DNA of 64,000 bases, taken from contig NW_019154065.1 in NCBI RefSeq assembly GCF_001653235.2, forward strand, positions 100,407-164,406, given 5' to 3'. Below the pieces are notes generated by a model, which had not been told where the DNA came from, made no database searches, and was given only the letters and a program-made list of their open reading frames with translations. This DNA is from Pochonia chlamydosporia 170 (taxonomy: Eukaryota; Ascomycota; Sordariomycetes; Hypocreales; Clavicipitaceae). A program made the position numbers and the translations under genes. Of the stretch, positions 63,438 to 64,000 are shown in pieces. Each line of letters opens with the position of its first letter. The stretch's first letter is position 1.

Positions 63438-64000
63438 ATGACCGCTATGATGGAGCAGCAAACACAGTCCGGTGATAGTCCTACGTCCCAGCACCAGTGG
63501 ATCGACCATCGTATTCATGAAGCGATCAATGCAAGCTTGGGGCCCTTGCAAGCCCAGTTGGCGGCGTTAACGCAGCATCTCGCCAACAGCACGACGGCGC
63601 CGCAACCTCAGGAAGGACTTCAACCACCGCTTCCAACGCGAACGCCAAGCGAGAGCTTGTTCGGCATCGATGCTGCGCAGCTTCCGCAACAGTCAAATGG
63701 GAGCCCTAACAAGAGGAAACCATTGCCAAACCCGCCAAAGTACAATGGCTCCCGGAAAGGTTATGCGGCCTGGGCAAGGCAGATGAGAGACAAGCTAGAA
63801 CTCGATGCACACTATTATAACGGGAACCGAGACTTGTGGTATCTTATTAATTCGTGCCTAGAAGAAAAACCACAACAGGTCGTGGCCACGTTTTACGCGG
63901 CAGGTGGGCCAGGCGGCAATTTTGACCCCCACGAGTTAATGCGATACCTTGACCGCACGTATAAGGACAGTAATATCCAGTCACGAGCAGCGACCTCACT
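63438..64000 (+). CDS. gypsy Gag, N-terminal 187 residues
   Basis: An ATG at 63438 opens a frame without a stop to the window end. The N-terminal 100 residues are Gln/Pro-rich and include a helix (HRIHEAINASLGPLQAQLAAL). From about 105 the capsid-like region starts with LPNPPKYNGSRKGYAAWARQ, DLWYLINSCL and HELMRYLDRTYKD, the pattern of fungal Ty3/gypsy Gag proteins. A second ATG at 63447 is an equally possible start. Confidence 0.8.
   Translation, partial: MTAMMEQQTQSGDSPTSQHQWIDHRIHEAINASLGPLQAQLAALTQHLANSTTAPQPQEGLQPPLPTRTPSESLFGIDAAQLPQQSNGSPNKRKPLPNPPKYNGSRKGYAAWARQMRDKLELDAHYYNGNRDLWYLINSCLEEKPQQVVATFYAAGGPGGNFDPHELMRYLDRTYKDSNIQSRAATS

Larger units (their letters stand above)
63165..64000 (+). 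mobile_element. gypsy retrotransposon running off the right edge
   Basis: A 5' LTR, a short leader and an open gag frame are present in the normal order. Whether pol is intact cannot be seen. Confidence 0.8.

Overview
This is nuclear DNA of a filamentous ascomycete (Pezizomycotina), most likely Fusarium or a close hypocrealean relative. The genes have 45-91 bp introns with GT..AG ends and CTAAC/CTGAC/CTAAT-type branch points. The mobile elements are the usual Fusarium set: a Hop-like MULE, a Fot/pogo element, hATs, Tc1 remnants, copia and gypsy LTR elements and a Tad-like LINE. Gene density is low and transposon nesting is high, as expected of an accessory or lineage-specific region. The genus is an inference.

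Layout. 1-634 is the start of an unrecognised gene running off the left edge. 721-3867 is a MULE with perfect 75-bp inverted repeats and a broken transposase. 4345-6004 is a gypsy remnant with a chromodomain, an antisense cysteine-rich ORF and a palindromic LTR region. 6530-10400 is a copia element whose pol is internally deleted and cut off in the reverse transcriptase.

10.7-27.2 kb is the most interesting block. It holds two DUF3435 tyrosine-recombinase genes (the family of Starship 'captains') and two DUF3723 genes (a typical Starship cargo family), all on the + strand, with a coding minisatellite, a kinase-like remnant and an old hAT fragment between them. The first DUF3435 protein reads through seven exons as 1151 residues and ends in several Cys/His finger-like motifs and two chromo-like folds. 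The second reads through five exons as 729 residues.

27.7-40.3 kb is an ordinary-looking metabolic block: an SDR, a fungal-specific transcription factor, an MFS sugar porter divergent from an intracellular GH36 alpha-galactosidase, and a secreted GH29-CBM6 alpha-L-fucosidase. A plausible reading is uptake and internal hydrolysis of alpha-galactosides plus external release of fucose. It could be cargo of the Starship-like unit upstream, but no element boundary was proved on the right.

41.5-64 kb is mostly mobile DNA around a second Zn2Cys6 regulator (47.4-49.2 kb). It includes an intact hAT nested in a copia-type solo LTR (both target duplications readable, and an empty site at 60.8 kb), gypsy solo LTRs, a GH29 pseudogene whose 5' end looks bacterial, Tc1 pieces, a GCN5-type bromodomain fragment, LINE debris, a DUF3435 fragment cut by a second hAT, an intact pogo element carrying its own solo LTR, and the 5' LTR and gag of a gypsy element that runs off the right edge.

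All gene models are hand-spliced. Motif and family calls are by reading, not by database search.
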